Shown here piece after piece: positions 11,481 through 24,345 of a stretch of 64,000 nucleotides of DNA. The stretch covers positions 211,707,120-211,771,119 of the forward strand of contig OX352772.1 in NCBI GenBank assembly GCA_947095535.1, given 5' to 3'. Each line of letters begins with the position of its first letter. The stretch's first letter is position 1. The translations under genes were made by a program, and so were the position numbers. This stretch comes from Poecilobothrus nobilitatus (Eukaryota; Arthropoda; Insecta; Diptera; Dolichopodidae). The notes beneath the pieces are model-generated. The model worked only from the letters and a program-made list of their open reading frames with translations, was not told the origin of the DNA and did not search any database.

Positions 11481-12223
11481 GTTTAACAAAAAATCAAATT
11501 TAATAGCTTGTATGTAATAATAAATAAATATAGAACTATTTTTAGAAAATTTAATAGCATTTTAAGATTTTATCGTTGCTATCAAATAAAATAAACAATT
11601 TAAAGAATGAAAGCTATTTCATGTGTATGCACTTTGGTACTATCAATAACAGTATAAAAAAAAATTAACTACCTACGTTAAAAGCGAGAGTTCTGATATG
11701 TAAAATTGTATTTAATAAATTTAATTTTTTTTTTTCTTTATGAAGTTCATAATTTTACAAGATTTTTTTTAAAAATAGTAATGTAAAACAAAAAAATTTA
11801 TTTTTTTTTATGGTCTTAGCCTAAGCTGTATGACCTTATAACATAATATAAATTTACAGGAATTTTCTTCAATTTTATTTAAATATGCAAAATTAAATTA
11901 AATCATATTAATAACAAATAAAGGAAGAAAAAAAATAAAGAATTATTACAATGATAAGAATCATAATATTAGAATAAACAAAACAAAAAAAAAAAAAAAA
12001 AACAAATAGATATATTACATAATTGAATTTTAATATAAACTTTGGAGAGAAGATTTGGTTTTTTTTGAAATTTTTCAACCGATTTCTTATACTATTTGCT
12101 GTTCTAACAAATATGCTTTAATTTTTCTTTTAAATTCTATCATACTATTGATCAATTTAAACGTTTCAGGAAGTTCATTATAAATTTTCCAACAATTATA
12201 TAAGCAATTATTTTTCTGTTTGT

Positions 12224-13866
12224 TTAACGAAATAATGTTAAATAAAGGTTTGCTTTATTTCGCGTGTTGTGATTGTGGATGTCAATCACCCTATTTAGTA
12301 TGAAGTTGTGCTTGGTTTCATTATTGACAATTTTAAAAGCAAGTGCATATATTTCGCAATTACATATATTTGAAAAACTAATATATTGCGAGGAGTATAT
12401 TAAGTTTGTTGGATGTTGAATTGGAAACCTGTGAATAATTTTTATACATTTTTTGTTTATAAATTTAAAATTTATTGTATTTATCAAATTTACTTTTTTG
12501 TATTTATTAAAATTTATAAGTATTTATTGTATTTATTAAATACAATTTATTTAGGTATTACTCCATATAGGATTCAGGTAAGTAATGTGTGACTTAATAC
12601 ACAGTGAATAAAGCTTTGCTGGATAGGAAATTTCTTAATCTGCATATAAAAATATAGGGGGCTAGAATTTTTATCACATGATCAATGTGACCACTCCAAT
12701 TAGCTTTACTGTCTATTATTAGGCCTAGATTATTGAATTTTTTAACAACTTCAATTTTTTCATTGTTGAAGGGAAAGTCAGCTCTCTCATCAAAAAATTT
12801 ATTTTCAAAAAATAAAATTTTGGTTTTCTCCACATTTAAGCTAAGTCGATGTTTTGGTAACCACACTTGTATCATGTTCAGATCATCTTGAATAGAAATC
12901 TTTAATTCCACTTCACTATCACAAGTATACTTTAGTACAGCGTCGTCTGCATACAACTGTAAAATGCCATTGATATTTAGACGAGTTAAATCGTCTATAT
13001 AAATTTTAAAAAGGTCGGGACCCAATATGGATCCCTGAGGGACTCCCTTGGTTATAGTTTTTTCCGAACTGTAGGTATTATTAACACGGACCATTTGATC
13101 TCTATGTTCAAGATATGATTTGAATAAATTTAATTGTAATTCCGAAAAAAAAAGTTTTGTGAGTTTTAATAATAAAATTTCATGGTCAACACAATCAAAC
13201 GCTTTCCTAAGATCTAGGAAAACACAGCCAACATATTTTTTTTACCCATATTTTTAGAAAGGAAGGCGGTTAGACTAAGACAAGCAGCTATAGTATTTGA
13301 TCTTTTTTCAAATCCAAATTGTTCTTCGCTTAAAATCCCATTGGAATTCATAAAACTATTCAGTCTATTTTTCATTATGCTTTCAACAATTTTTGAAAAC
13401 GATGGTAAGATTGAAATTGGACGGTAATTAGAACAATCCGTACTATTGCCTTTTTTAAAAATAGGGGTAACAATAGCACTTTTTAGATTAGAAGGGAAGA
13501 TTCCAGTTTGGAAAGTTTTATTAATAAATTTCACTAGAATGGGAATTAGTTGGTCTGAGAACCGTTTAATGAATTTAGTCGATATGCCATCGCATCCAGT
13601 CGCTGCAGCCAAATTGAGTGAATTTATTGAAAACCTCACTTCATCAGCATTAGTCAAAGTTAAATGAAAATTAGAAAAAATTGTTCGCTCGATTGATTCA
13701 TGTAATTGAGATCAATAGCGTCATTCGGAATTTTAATATCTTTAGTAACATTGATAAAATAATTATTTGTATATTCCGAAATATTATTTGGATGCTCCAG
13801 CATTTTATTATTACAATAAAGCGCTTTCACTTGACTTCTTAAATCATATTGGTTTGTATTGAACAT
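12224..13866 (-). pseudogene. Family A reverse transcriptase, copy 2
   Basis: As in unit 1, but the RT N-terminal frame is longer (13657-13214, through NYRPISIL, EEQFGFEKRSNT and AACLSLTAFL) because the run near 13392 keeps the T lost in unit 1. YADD lies in 13094-12594 with VPQGSILGP. It shares with unit 1 the frameshift between connector and RT near 13692 and the AT-rich patch at 12486-12592. Non-functional. Confidence 0.85.
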
Positions 13867-13961
13867 TATCTCTTTATATAAATGCCAGATTTTTTTATTA
13901 TCACAATTTTCTGATAATTTATCAGAGCAGTATTTTTTTTTAGCCTCACTTATTAATTTTT

Positions 13962-15022
13962 TTACGCTATTGCGATATTGTAAGTAAATATGTTTATCGA
14001 ATATGACAGCTCGTTAATATGATTGTCCTCTGGATATTTTTTCTTATATTTATAAAAAGAGTTTCCAATTTTGATTTTCCTTAGAATTTCTGCCGTGATC
14101 CATTCATTTTTCTTTTTTGGATTTTTTACGGGTATTTTCTGCGTGTTGTTTTTAATTATTGTACTAAGAACAGAGACAATTTCTTCAAAGTTAGTGTATG
14201 AGTCGAGATCAGACCATATACTATCATTTGCAATGCTGTTAAAGTTTAGTACTGTTTTATATTGTAGTTTATTACTTATTGTAGGTTTGTGAGCTACACT
14301 AATAAAGAACATCTGGTGATCAGAAAGGCCTGTGTCTAAGATATGGAAATAATATTTGTTTTTTACTATATCTGTTATAAAGTGATCAATAACCGTTTTA
14401 GAGTGGGGACCTATTCTGGTAGCATATTTTTCGGAGATATTATTCAAAATTATAAAACCGTTGCTTAAGAACAGATTATTGTAAAGTTTAGTGTCTGAGT
14501 TGTCACTGTTTATTAAATTGATGTTCACCAATCCAATTAAAATTGACCTTTTGTATTTTAAAGTTTGCTCATCGACCTTTGTTAAAAAATCTGGAATTCG
14601 TGTATCATGAGATCTGTATATGCCTATAATATTGTAATTATCTTTTAATAATTTTAATCCTATCAAATTACTTGTTCCCAACTCCTCACTAAAAATTAAA
14701 TTACTATCGATATCATTTCTTAAGTAAATTACAACTCCACCGTATGCATTTTGTCTGTTACTGAAATAAGAGTTGAATTCGGGAAGATTGAAAAATTTAT
14801 TTTCTGAAATATGCAACCAAATTTCTGTCAGAACTATGATATGTACATCATGTTCTATGATATGCTTCAGCTTCATACAACTTTTTGCGTAAACTTTGAA
14901 TATTTAAATAAAAAATATTTAGATTATTTTTATATTTATTTACTGTTTGAAGTTTTATCAAAGTTTACGTAATGGTTTATGCTTATATTGTCGTTAACGT
15001 TATTAATGTCATCGACACTCAT
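13962..15022 (-). pseudogene. Family A endonuclease, copy 2
   Basis: 304-residue open stretch with LTEIWL, YFSNRQNAYGGVVIYLR, the GLVNINL block (mutated D-x-N) and SDHQMFFI. The ORF2 start candidate MSVDD is at 15022, out of frame with the main block as in unit 1. Several substitutions distinguish it from unit 1 (for example DTGLSDHQ here, DTCLSDHQ there). Confidence 0.82.
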
Positions 15023-15388
15023 TTGAGAAAAAAATGAAAATAAGTTTAAATTTTTTTCTTTTTCTTTTTTTATGACATGCTCGAATATATATGCAAACTG
15101 GTATTCCAATAAGCTTAATAAAGCTATAACATTTAAATTGATCAGCTGTTTTTGACAATAGAGATGAGAACAAGAAGAATGATAGAAAAAAAATTATAAA
15201 ATATATAAATGTTAAAAAAGCAAAGAGAAAAATGTTTAATTGTTAAATTAAAAATAAATTTTGATATTATAATAATTTTAAAATTAAAAAATATAAGTGT
15301 TTTCATTGAAAAAAAAAAAAATAAATAAAAAGAAGTAATATGTTTTAATATAATTATTAGTGCTAATTGAAATTAAATGTAATAAAAA

Positions 15389-16420
15389 AACGAGGAAAAA
15401 TACAATTGCCTTTGTCAACTCTTAGATACCCGTACGAACCATTAGTATGTTCACAGCCTGTCACTCTGCTTACAATATTATTTTTTTAATATTTTAGTAT
15501 TTTAAAATAATTTGGGTGAATTTCATAATTTCTAGAACTATGGGTTGTACATATATTCAAACAATATTTTTATACATTCTTCAAAAGCAGATTCTAACAT
15601 TCCACATAACGATTATCAATCCAAAACTTTTTCAAATATTTTATAGTATTAAATTTACTAAGCACAAAATAGTAAATATAATTTTAAATATTATATTATG
15701 TTAATGCGTATCTACATAGTATATTTATATTGTTATAAGTCTATCGCCATACATTGCAATATTTCTTTAAAAATATTTCCATTCATAGAATAATTTCTTA
15801 TATGTAAATACGGCGCTTTATAATATACATCTATACTCTTATCAATCATTCATCAGTGACATATAAGATATGTAAATAAACATGATATTATATAAGTATG
15901 TATGTATATCAATATCATATAAATAAAAATTCTTCAAGCAACCGTTATGTTGCTTATTTATTTACATTTTTTTGTAATACGCATTATATCTTCAAAAATT
16001 TCAAATTATCTAGTAAAACAAAATGCGAAAAATTCGTTAAAGAAATTTGTTAAAAAATTTGAAAAAATCAAGTAACACTTTCGTCAATTATAAAGTAACC
16101 CTATATTATTAAAAGAAGTTGTTAACAGAAATAAGAGTATAATGTTGAAGATTTAATTTTTGTGTATTACTTCAAAAAACTTTTAACAGGTGTTCAAGTT
16201 ACAAATGCTTAAAAATAGGAAATTTTAAATTTTTGACCCCTTACAGCTCCTAAACGGTGGGTGATACCAAAAAAATTTCTGAAATGACTCATACTTATTT
16301 TCAAAGATCTAACTTCTATCAAAATTTTAATTTTGCAACTTAAACCGTTTAGAAGATAGAAGGGTTAAAGGATTTTGCAAAATTTTAGTTTCGCATAACG
16401 GTAAATTAAGACACTCCCAA
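15389..16420 (+). mobile_element. Helentron/DINE-like element, 5' part, copy 2
   Basis: Same as 5897-6930 apart from small differences, including loss of a few bases near 15690. Ends at GGTAAATTAAGACAC before the hairpin repeat. Confidence 0.75.
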
Positions 16421-16602
16421 TTCAATGTTTCCGAATCTATTTTTCTATCCTTTCTTATCCCTACTCCCTAGCCAATATACTGCGTTCGCCGATAAGGGTT
16501 TCATCCAATTATATTGTCTAAAGGGGGAGGTGGGTTTAGTCATTAAGAATCTGACACTATCAAGGAAAATCTTGCTGTCTTTGGAAGATTCCCACCTCCC
16601 TT
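16421..16602 (+). repeat. Small hairpin-bearing repeat, copy 2
   Basis: GGGAGGTGGG at 16525-16534 pairs with CCCACCTCCC at 16591-16600. Same as copy 1. Confidence 0.55.
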
Positions 16603-16609
16603 AGAAAAA

Positions 16610-17950
16610 AAAAAAACAATCGAATGCTTTTTGATGGTCTAAGCATATACATCCAATATAATTACCTTCATCAACATTTCTGGTGATGAAATGAGTCAAG
16701 CTTAGACATGCTGCAGTCGTATTATACTTTTTTTAAAGCCATATTGCTCACTACTTAGAATATTATTATTTACCATAAAAGCATTAAGCCGGTTTTTAAT
16801 TATAATTTCAAATAATTTTGATAAAGAATTTAGAATTGATATGGGACGATAATTTGATATCGAGATTTTAAGTGAGTGAGGATATAATGAATTTTGGAAA
16901 GATATGTTTATGAATTTCACAAGTACAGGGCATAGTAGTTCCGAATATCCTTTAATAAATTTAGTCGAAATGTGGTCATATCTGGTAGCTGCAGCTGTCT
17001 GTAGTTTACCTATTGCTTGACTCACTTCATCTATGTTGGTAGGATATAACTCAAAATTATGAGCAATATTTCTTGAGAAATTATTAGTTCAAGAACTTGA
17101 TGGTCAAAGTTACTTATTTCATCTAACCTATTCCAAATATTATGGGCGTTAATAATATTATAGTCCAGCACGATTTTGTAAGATGTACTGATTTGGAAAA
17201 TAGGTTTCATATTTATATTTGTTAATAAGAGTTGGTGATCTGATAATTCTGTATCTAATACATGAAGATGGTATTTAAATTTAATTAGATTGGTTATAAG
17301 ATGATCAAGTATAGTTCTTGTATTTGTTCCGTATCTAGTTGCAGAATCTTCAGATATTTTGTTACAGATCAAGAAACCGTTACTAAGAAGAATGTCTGCA
17401 TAATGTCTAACTTCTAAGCAATCATTGATTAAATTTATGTTAAAGTCCCCCAGGATAATAGAGTTTTTGTAGTTTAATGTATATTCATCTATTTTTTGAA
17501 TAAAATAGTTGTAATTAACGCTATGAGACGCTAACGCTATGAGACGCTATTAACGCTAACGCTAATATTAATGTTTTGATTTATTAATTTTACTACCAGA
17601 ATATTAGAATCCTGAAATTCTTCTTTGATAACTAAGGTACTAGATAGAGAATCTTTGACATAGATAGCTCCACCTCCATAAGATTTGGCTCGATTTGAAA
17701 AATAAGGTGAGTAGCCTGGAATATTAAAGAAAATATTTTCGGATTCATTAAGCCAAATTTCTGTCAAAACTAAAACATGGGTATCCCAATCATATGATTC
17801 AATTAACATTTCCAATTCATTTAGTCTATTTCGTAAACAGCGTATGTTAAGATTTTCTTTATAAATTTTTTTATATTCAAGGTTATCAAGCTCTGTAGAA
17901 TGACTTATACATAAATTATCCACAAGAGGTGTATTTTCATGTATACCCAT
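16610..17950 (-). pseudogene. Family B ORF2 fragment, copy 2 with internal deletion
   Basis: Compared with 7120-8826, a 380-bp block between the connector and the endonuclease C-terminus is missing: the junction is at about 17085, with a few bases of shared sequence (TTAG-like) at the unit 1 edges. Near 17515-17565 the short string AACGCTATGAGACGCT is repeated and replaces the sequence found in unit 1, splitting the endonuclease into 17950-17537 and 17372-17031. Clearly dead. Confidence 0.8.
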
Positions 17951-18146
17951 TATTAATAAAGTGAAATAAATTATATAAGTTTGAAAAATAAGAAATAAAT
18001 AAAAAAGAAAATTATTCTGCTAAGCTTACGATGGAAAAGCAGTATATATGGTAAAAAAACTAAATTTTTTATATACAAAGTCTGCTATATTGATATTTTT
18101 GTTGTACAGATTATAGCTATAAATTCTCAAAAAGAATAAAGCAAAT

Positions 18147-19345
18147 TTATCTAAGACATGAACCATTATGTAATTGGAGACATACTATTATACCGTAATC
18201 AGTGGAATTAAGTAAATTGGCATCATCTGTTTGGTTGTACATAATATTGATTAATAATTTTATATATTTCAAAGTAAATAAGAATTCATGAATTGCATTG
18301 AAGTTTAAAAATAAAAAGTATTTAACAAAAATTGAAAAAGTGCTTAATAAAAATTTAAAGTTGTGATTTAGTTGTTTTAAAATTGGTAGTCCGTTGGTAA
18401 TTGAACATTTATACTTTGGAGAACCTTTATACATTAGATAATTCTGAGTTGTCGTTCTATTCCATCTTTCTAGCATAAAATTATTTCCATGACGTAAGTT
18501 ATATGGTGGAGAATCGCTACATAACGTAAATTTCTTCTTAAGTATTTAAGCAGTTTCTTAATTTAAGCAGTTGTCACCTTGAATACAAAAATTAATACAT
18601 GAAAAATAATTCCTTGGATAACATTCATTCATTCCAAAGAATGCAGGATGAGTTTTATAGGTGTAAACATATTACATTTTAATAGTATTCTCATAGCTGT
18701 ATTCTGCAGGATTTGCATTCTCGACTTAACTTCAGCTGTAGCAGAAAATATGATTGTTGAGCAATAATCGAAGTGAGGTAGTATATATACCATATATTAC
18801 ATTATATATTACATTTTAATAGTATTCTCATCGCTGTATTCTGCAGGATTTGCATTCTCGACTTAACTTCAGATGTAGCAGAAAATATGATTGTTGAGCA
18901 ATAATCGAAGTGAGGTAGTATATATACCCGTTATAGCCGTTGACCTCGAAATACTGTTGTGCAATCTACTTAGAAAGCGAATTTTTTTTGATATTTTTTT
19001 GAACACCTTATCAATGTACCCAACAAATTTCAGGTTATCGTCATTGACCATACGATATTTCATATCGCTTACTATATCTATGAACTCATTGTTTAACTTT
19101 ATAATGTTTGCTTCTACAAGCCTTCTGTAATTCATGACCATACCTTTAGTTTTGCTACATTGGTTTTAAGATTGTTCATGTTTAATCAATCGTAAATGTG
19201 ATCGAGAACCGCATTAACTCTCCCAATCAAATCATCCAAATTTTGCCGGGAGATATATAACTGGCAATCATCAGCAAATAATGCAATTCTGCAGAATTGT
19301 AGTACTGTACAAATATCATTTATATATACCAAAAAAGTAAAACCC
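18147..19345 (-). pseudogene. Non-LTR RT C-terminal half, copy 3
   Basis: Third copy. The thumb region is open from 19141 to 18869 (KFVGYIDKVFKKISKK, SRLHNSISRST) because it keeps about 80 bp lost from unit 2 near 9927. The C-terminal tail is open at 18476-18147 (LERWNRTTTQNYLMY). The 137-bp duplication at 18675-18950 interrupts the join between them. Confidence 0.75.
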
Positions 19346-19359
19346 CTGGAACGAGGAGG

Positions 19360-20004
19360 AGGTTTTATTGCTAATATTGGCTTCTTCAGTAGTTGTTAAC
19401 CCGTTATTTTCTTTTACCTTATTCACAGAGCTTTCTGGGTTTATTTTTGGAGACCTCACTGTTTTTCGTTTTTTGCATTTTTTTTCAGAATCCAGTCGGT
19501 TTGCCGATTTAATTCTTTTTCATCTATACAATATTCTACTGTACTTTTTATAGTTTTACTTAATTTTTAGTTTTATATTTTCTTATCGAAGAATGCATAT
19601 CTCACTTTTTAAATATCTACATTATTTTTCAAGTTCGCTTATTCTCAGTGAAATTTTTCATTTTCTTGCTAATCACTTACGTTTAAATTACCTTCTCAGG
19701 CTTTTCTGTAACTATTATCAGACTTATTCACTTCGCGATTCTCTTGATTTTTCCGAGCAGTAATATTACTAATGGCATTAGTGTGGATTTCCACTAAGCC
19801 ATTGCATTGATTTTGATGGTGGTGACCTGCACCCTTCTTAAATGGGTTATTTACGTTAAAACTGCTATTTAGGTTGTTCACCACTGGCGACTTATCTAAT
19901 CCTTTTGTGGAATTAGCCAAGCCCTCGCCGACAGCCGTAGTCTCTGAACCGGCTGCTCTAGACCAATCAAATTTTACAAAAGTTGTTGGCATGCAACTCG
20001 ACAC
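19360..20004 (-). pseudogene. Jockey-type ORF1 remnant, copy 3
   Basis: Homologous to copies 1 and 2. A 7-bp loss near 19829 changes the frame, so the open stretch runs on to 19696. The TDWIL and KKRK runs are visible on the minus strand around 19500. Confidence 0.65.
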
Positions 20005-20582
20005 CTCTTAACTAAATTTCATATACTTAAATTCAATAGATAATGAGTTATTTTCATTTAAAAAAGGAGTTCTAAGGCAGCTACCCCAACCTGTTGTACC
20101 AGGCCAATCAAATTCTATAGAAGTTATTGCCATAAAACTTGATCATAATCTGTAAGATTTCAGAAGCCCAGCTTCATTAAATATTAAGAGGTGCAAGAAG
20201 CATGAATCGGTTGCTCTAAACCAACCAAATTTCACAAAAGTTCTTGGCACATAACTCCAACCCTCTTCACTAAATTTCAGATTCGTAGCTTAAATAGACA
20301 CTGAGTTATTTTTATTTAAAATGAGAAGTTATATAGCAGCTACTCGAACCTGTCACCCTTAACTCGACATCTTTTTGAAAAATTTCAGAAACCTAGCTTT
20401 AATAAACTAGACAAAGTTGCTTCCATATAAAAAAGGAAATTGTATGGCAGCTACTCAAACCCGGCGGCTGAAAATTTTGGATTTTAATAGCGAAACTAAC
20501 TCCTAGCTCCTTTTTTTTTGAGTTATCGTGCGAACGGACGGATGTACATGGCATAATCGATTCAGAATTCGATTCTGAGCCA
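19940..20582 (+). mobile_element. DINE-1/mini-me-like fragment, copy 3, shortened
   Basis: As at 1240-1990 but missing about 30 bp near 20357 and cut at GATTCTGAGCC (20582), where sequence jumps to the AT-rich spacer, so the end motif is lost. Confidence 0.68.
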
Positions 20583-20816
20583 AAAATCAAATTTAATAGC
20601 TTGTATGTAATAATAAATAAATATAGAACTATTTTTAGAAAATTTAATAGCATTTTAAGATTTTATCGTTGCTATCAAATAAAATAAACAATTTAAAGAA
20701 TGAAAGCTATTTCATGTGTATGCACTTTGGTACTATCAATAACAGTATAAAAAAAAATTAACTACCTACGTTAAAAGCGAGAGTTCTGATATGTAAAATT
20801 GTATTTAATAAATTTA

Positions 20817-23800
20817 ATTTTTTTTTTTTCTTTATGAAGTTCATAATTTTACAAGATTTTTTTTAAAAATAGTAATGTAAAACAAAAAAATTTATTTTTT
20901 TTTATGGTCTTAGCCTAAGCTGTATGACCTTATAACATAATATAAATTTACAAGAATTTTCTTCAATTTTATTTAAATATGCAAAATTAAATTAAATCAT
21001 ATTAATAACAAATAAAGGAAGAAAAAAAATAAAGAATTATTACAATGATAAGAATCATAATATTAGAATAAACAAAACAAAAAAAAAAAAAAAAAACAAA
21101 TAGATATATACATAATTGAATTTTAATATAAACTTTGGAGAGAAGATTTGGTTTTTTTTGAAATTTTTCAACCGATTTCTTATACTATTTGCTGTTCTAA
21201 CAAATATGCTTTAATTTTTCTTTTAAATTCTATCATACTATTGATCAATTTAAACGTTTCAGGAAGTTCATTATAAATTTTCCAACAATTATATAAGCAA
21301 TTATTTTTCTGTTTGTTTGAACGAAATAATGTTAAATAAAGGTTACCCTATTTCACCCTATTTAGTATGAAGTTGTGCTTGATTTGATTTCATTATTGAC
21401 AATTTTAAAAGCAAGTGCATATATTTCGCAATTACATATATTTGAAAAACTAATATATTGCGAGGAGTATATTAAGTTTGTTGGATGTTGAATTGGAAAC
21501 CTGTGAATAATTTTTATACATTTTTTGTGTAAAATATCTAATTTATTTAGGTATTGCTGAAGAGTTCTACTCCATATAGGATTCAGATAAGTAAAGTGTG
21601 ACTTAATAAAACACGAGTATACAGTGAATAAAGCTTTGCTCGATAGGAAATTTCTTAATCTGCATATAAAAATATAGGGGGCTAGAATTTTTATCACATG
21701 ATCAATGTGACCACTCCAATTAGCTTTACTGTCTATTATTAGGCCTAGATTATTGAATTTTTTAACAACTTCAATTTTTTCATTATTGAAGGGAAAGTCA
21801 GCTCTCTCATCAAAAAATTTATTTTCAAAAAATAAAATTTTGGTTTTCTCCACATTTAAGCTAAGTCGATGTTTTGGTAACCACACTTGTATCATGTTCA
21901 GATCATCTTGAATAGAAATCTTTAATTCCACTTCACTATCACAAGTATACTTTAGTACAGCGTCGTCTGCATACAACTGTAAAATGCCATTGATCTTTAG
22001 ACGAGTTAAATCGTCTATATAAATTTTAAAAAGGTCGGGACCCAATATGGATCCCTGAGGGACTCCCTTGGTTATAGTTTTTTCCGAACTGTAGGTATTA
22101 TTAATACGGACCATTTGATCTCTATGTTCAAGATATGATTTGAATAAATTTAATTGTAATTCCGAAAAAAAAAGTTTTGTGAGTTTTAATAATAAAATTT
22201 CATGGTTAACACAATCTAACGCTTTCCTAAGATCTAGGAAAACACAGCCAACATATTTTTTTTACCCATATTTTTAGAAAGGAAGTCCGTTAGACTAAGA
22301 CAAGCAGCTATAGTGTTTGATCTTTTTTCAAATCCAAATTGTTCTTCGCTTAAAATCCCATTGGAATTCATAAAACTATTCAGTCTATTTTGCATTATGT
22401 TTTCAACAATTTTTGAAAACGATGGTAAGATTGAAATTGGACGGTAATTAGAACAATCCGTACTATTGCCTTTTTTAAAAATACGGGTAACAATAGCACT
22501 TTTTAGATTAGAAGGGAAGATTCCAGTTTGGAAAGTTTTATTAATAAATTTCACTAGAATGGGAATTAGTTGGTCTGAGAACCGTTTAATGAATTTAGTC
22601 GATATGCCATCGCATCCAGTCGCTGCAGCCAAATTGAGTGAATTTATTGAAAACCTCACTTCATCAGCATTAGTCAAGGTTAAATGAAAATTAGAAAAAA
22701 TTGTTCGCTCGAATTGATTCATGTAATTGAGATCAATAGCGTCATTCGGAATTTTAACATCATTAGTAACATTGATAAAATAATTATTTGTACATTCTGA
22801 AATATTATTTGGATGCTCCAGCATTTTATTATTACAATAAAGCGCTTTCACTTGACTTCTTAAATCATATTGGTTTGTATTGAACATTATCTCTTTATAT
22901 AAATGCCAGATTTTTTTATTATCACAATTTTCTGATAATTTATCAGAGCAGTATTTTTTTTTAGCCTCACTTATTAATTTTTTTACGCTATTGCGATATT
23001 GTAAGTAAATATGTTTGTCGAATATGACAGCTCGTTAATATGATTGTCCTCTGGAAATTTTTTCTTATATTTATAAAAAGAGTTTCCAATTTTGATTTTC
23101 CTTAGAATTTCTGCCGTGATCCATTCATTTTTCTTTTTTGGATTTTTTACGGGTATTTCCTGCGTGTTGTTTTTAATTATTGTACTAAAAACAGAGACAA
23201 TTTCTTCAAAGTTAGTGTATGAGTCGAGATCAGACCATATACTATCATTTGCAATGCTGTTAAAGTTTAGTACTGTTTTATATTGTAGTTTATTACTTAT
23301 TGTAGGTTTGTGAGCTACACTAATAAAGAACATCTGGTGATCAGAAAGGCCTGTGTCTAAGATATGGAAATAATATTTGTTTTTTACTATATCTGTTATA
23401 AAGTGATCAATAACCGTTTTAGAGTGGGGACCTATTCTGGTAGCATATTTTTCGGAGATATTATTCAAAATTATAAAACCGTTGCTTAAGAACAGATTAT
23501 TGTAAAGTTTAGTGTCTGAGTTGTCACTGTTTATTAAATTAATGTTCACCAATCCAATTAAAATTGACCTTTTGTATTTTAAAGTTTGCTCATCGACCTT
23601 TGTTAAAAAATCTGGAATTCGTGTATCATGAGATCTGTATATGCCTATAATATTGTAATTATCTTTTAATAATTTTAATCCTATCAAATTACTTGTTCCC
23701 AACTCCTCACTAAAAATTAAATTACTATCGATATCATTTCTTAAGTAAATTGCAACTCCACCGTATGCATTTTGTCTGTTACTGAAATAAGAGTTGAATT

Positions 23801-23868
23801 CGGGAAGATTGAAAAATTTATTTTCTGAAATATGCAACCAAATTTCTGTCAGAACTATGATATGTACA
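20817..23868 (-). mobile_element. Family A non-LTR element, copy 3, best preserved RT
   Basis: The RT is open from 22114 to 21362 (250 residues: GVPQGSILGP, YADD, then the IWSRTLQQYLNKLDILHKKCIKIIHR tail region that is disrupted in units 1 and 2). The connector plus RT N-terminus is open from 22887 to 22234 (217 residues: ATGCDGISTKFIKR, NYRPISIL, EEQFGFEKRSN). A frame break near 22230 still separates the two. The endonuclease is open from 23837 to 22983, with GLVNINL and SDHQMFFI. Homology to the other copies ends at 23868, so the endonuclease N-terminus is missing. Sense poly-A lies at 20817-20829. Confidence 0.85.
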
Positions 23869-24345
23869 TGATATGTTAATTAATCTTAAAATCATTATTA
23901 AATTATCAGTCAAAATTTTAAGACAAAGCGAAAAGTAAAAGAAAACCAAAAATTTTTTTTTTTAATTAAGAAAAATTTGTAGCTTTGAAAACTAAAATTG
24001 TAAGTTAGATTAAGCAATTTTAATGTAATTGTTAAATTATTATATAGAATTTCAAAAAAAAGCGTGATCAATATGTTATTTAATGTTATATAACTAGAAT
24101 TTAAAGAATCAAAAATGTATTTAAATGTGAATTTTAAAAATTTTGTGAGATTTTTGATTAAATTTATCGATTTTAACTTTCTTAAAATATTATTTAAAAA
24201 TTTATAAAGAAAAAACAAATTATATCTAATGTATATTGTTATTTTGAAAAGTTTTAGATTCCAATTCATTATGAAGGTTAGATTTTTAATGAAAGTAATA
24301 TTGTAAAGTTTTTTACTATGATTATGAAGATAATAAAAAATTATA
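23869..24345. other. AT-rich stretch beyond the array edge
   Basis: Very AT-rich. A 119-codon minus-strand open frame here is dominated by F, I, K, L and N and has no recognisable motif, so I regard it as chance. No repeat unit sequence. Confidence 0.55.

Larger units (their letters stand above)
9394..18517. repeat. Tandem composite unit 2 (about 9.12 kb)
   Basis: Second copy of the composite unit. Against unit 1 it has a 137-bp internal duplication near its left end, a short deletion near 9927 and a 380-bp deletion near 17085 that removes part of family B. The remaining differences I noticed are scattered substitutions and small indels. Confidence 0.9.
18518..23868. repeat. Tandem composite unit 3, truncated
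   Basis: Third copy, collinear with the first 5.4 kb of the unit only. It shares the 137-bp duplication with unit 2 but has its own small deletions (near 20357 and 20581). Homology ends at about 23868, inside the family A endonuclease. The Helentron-like piece, hairpin repeat and family B are absent on this side. Confidence 0.88.

Noticed and set aside
23910..24269. 119-codon minus-strand frame
   Set aside because: Extreme F/I/K/L/N composition from AT-rich DNA, no motif.
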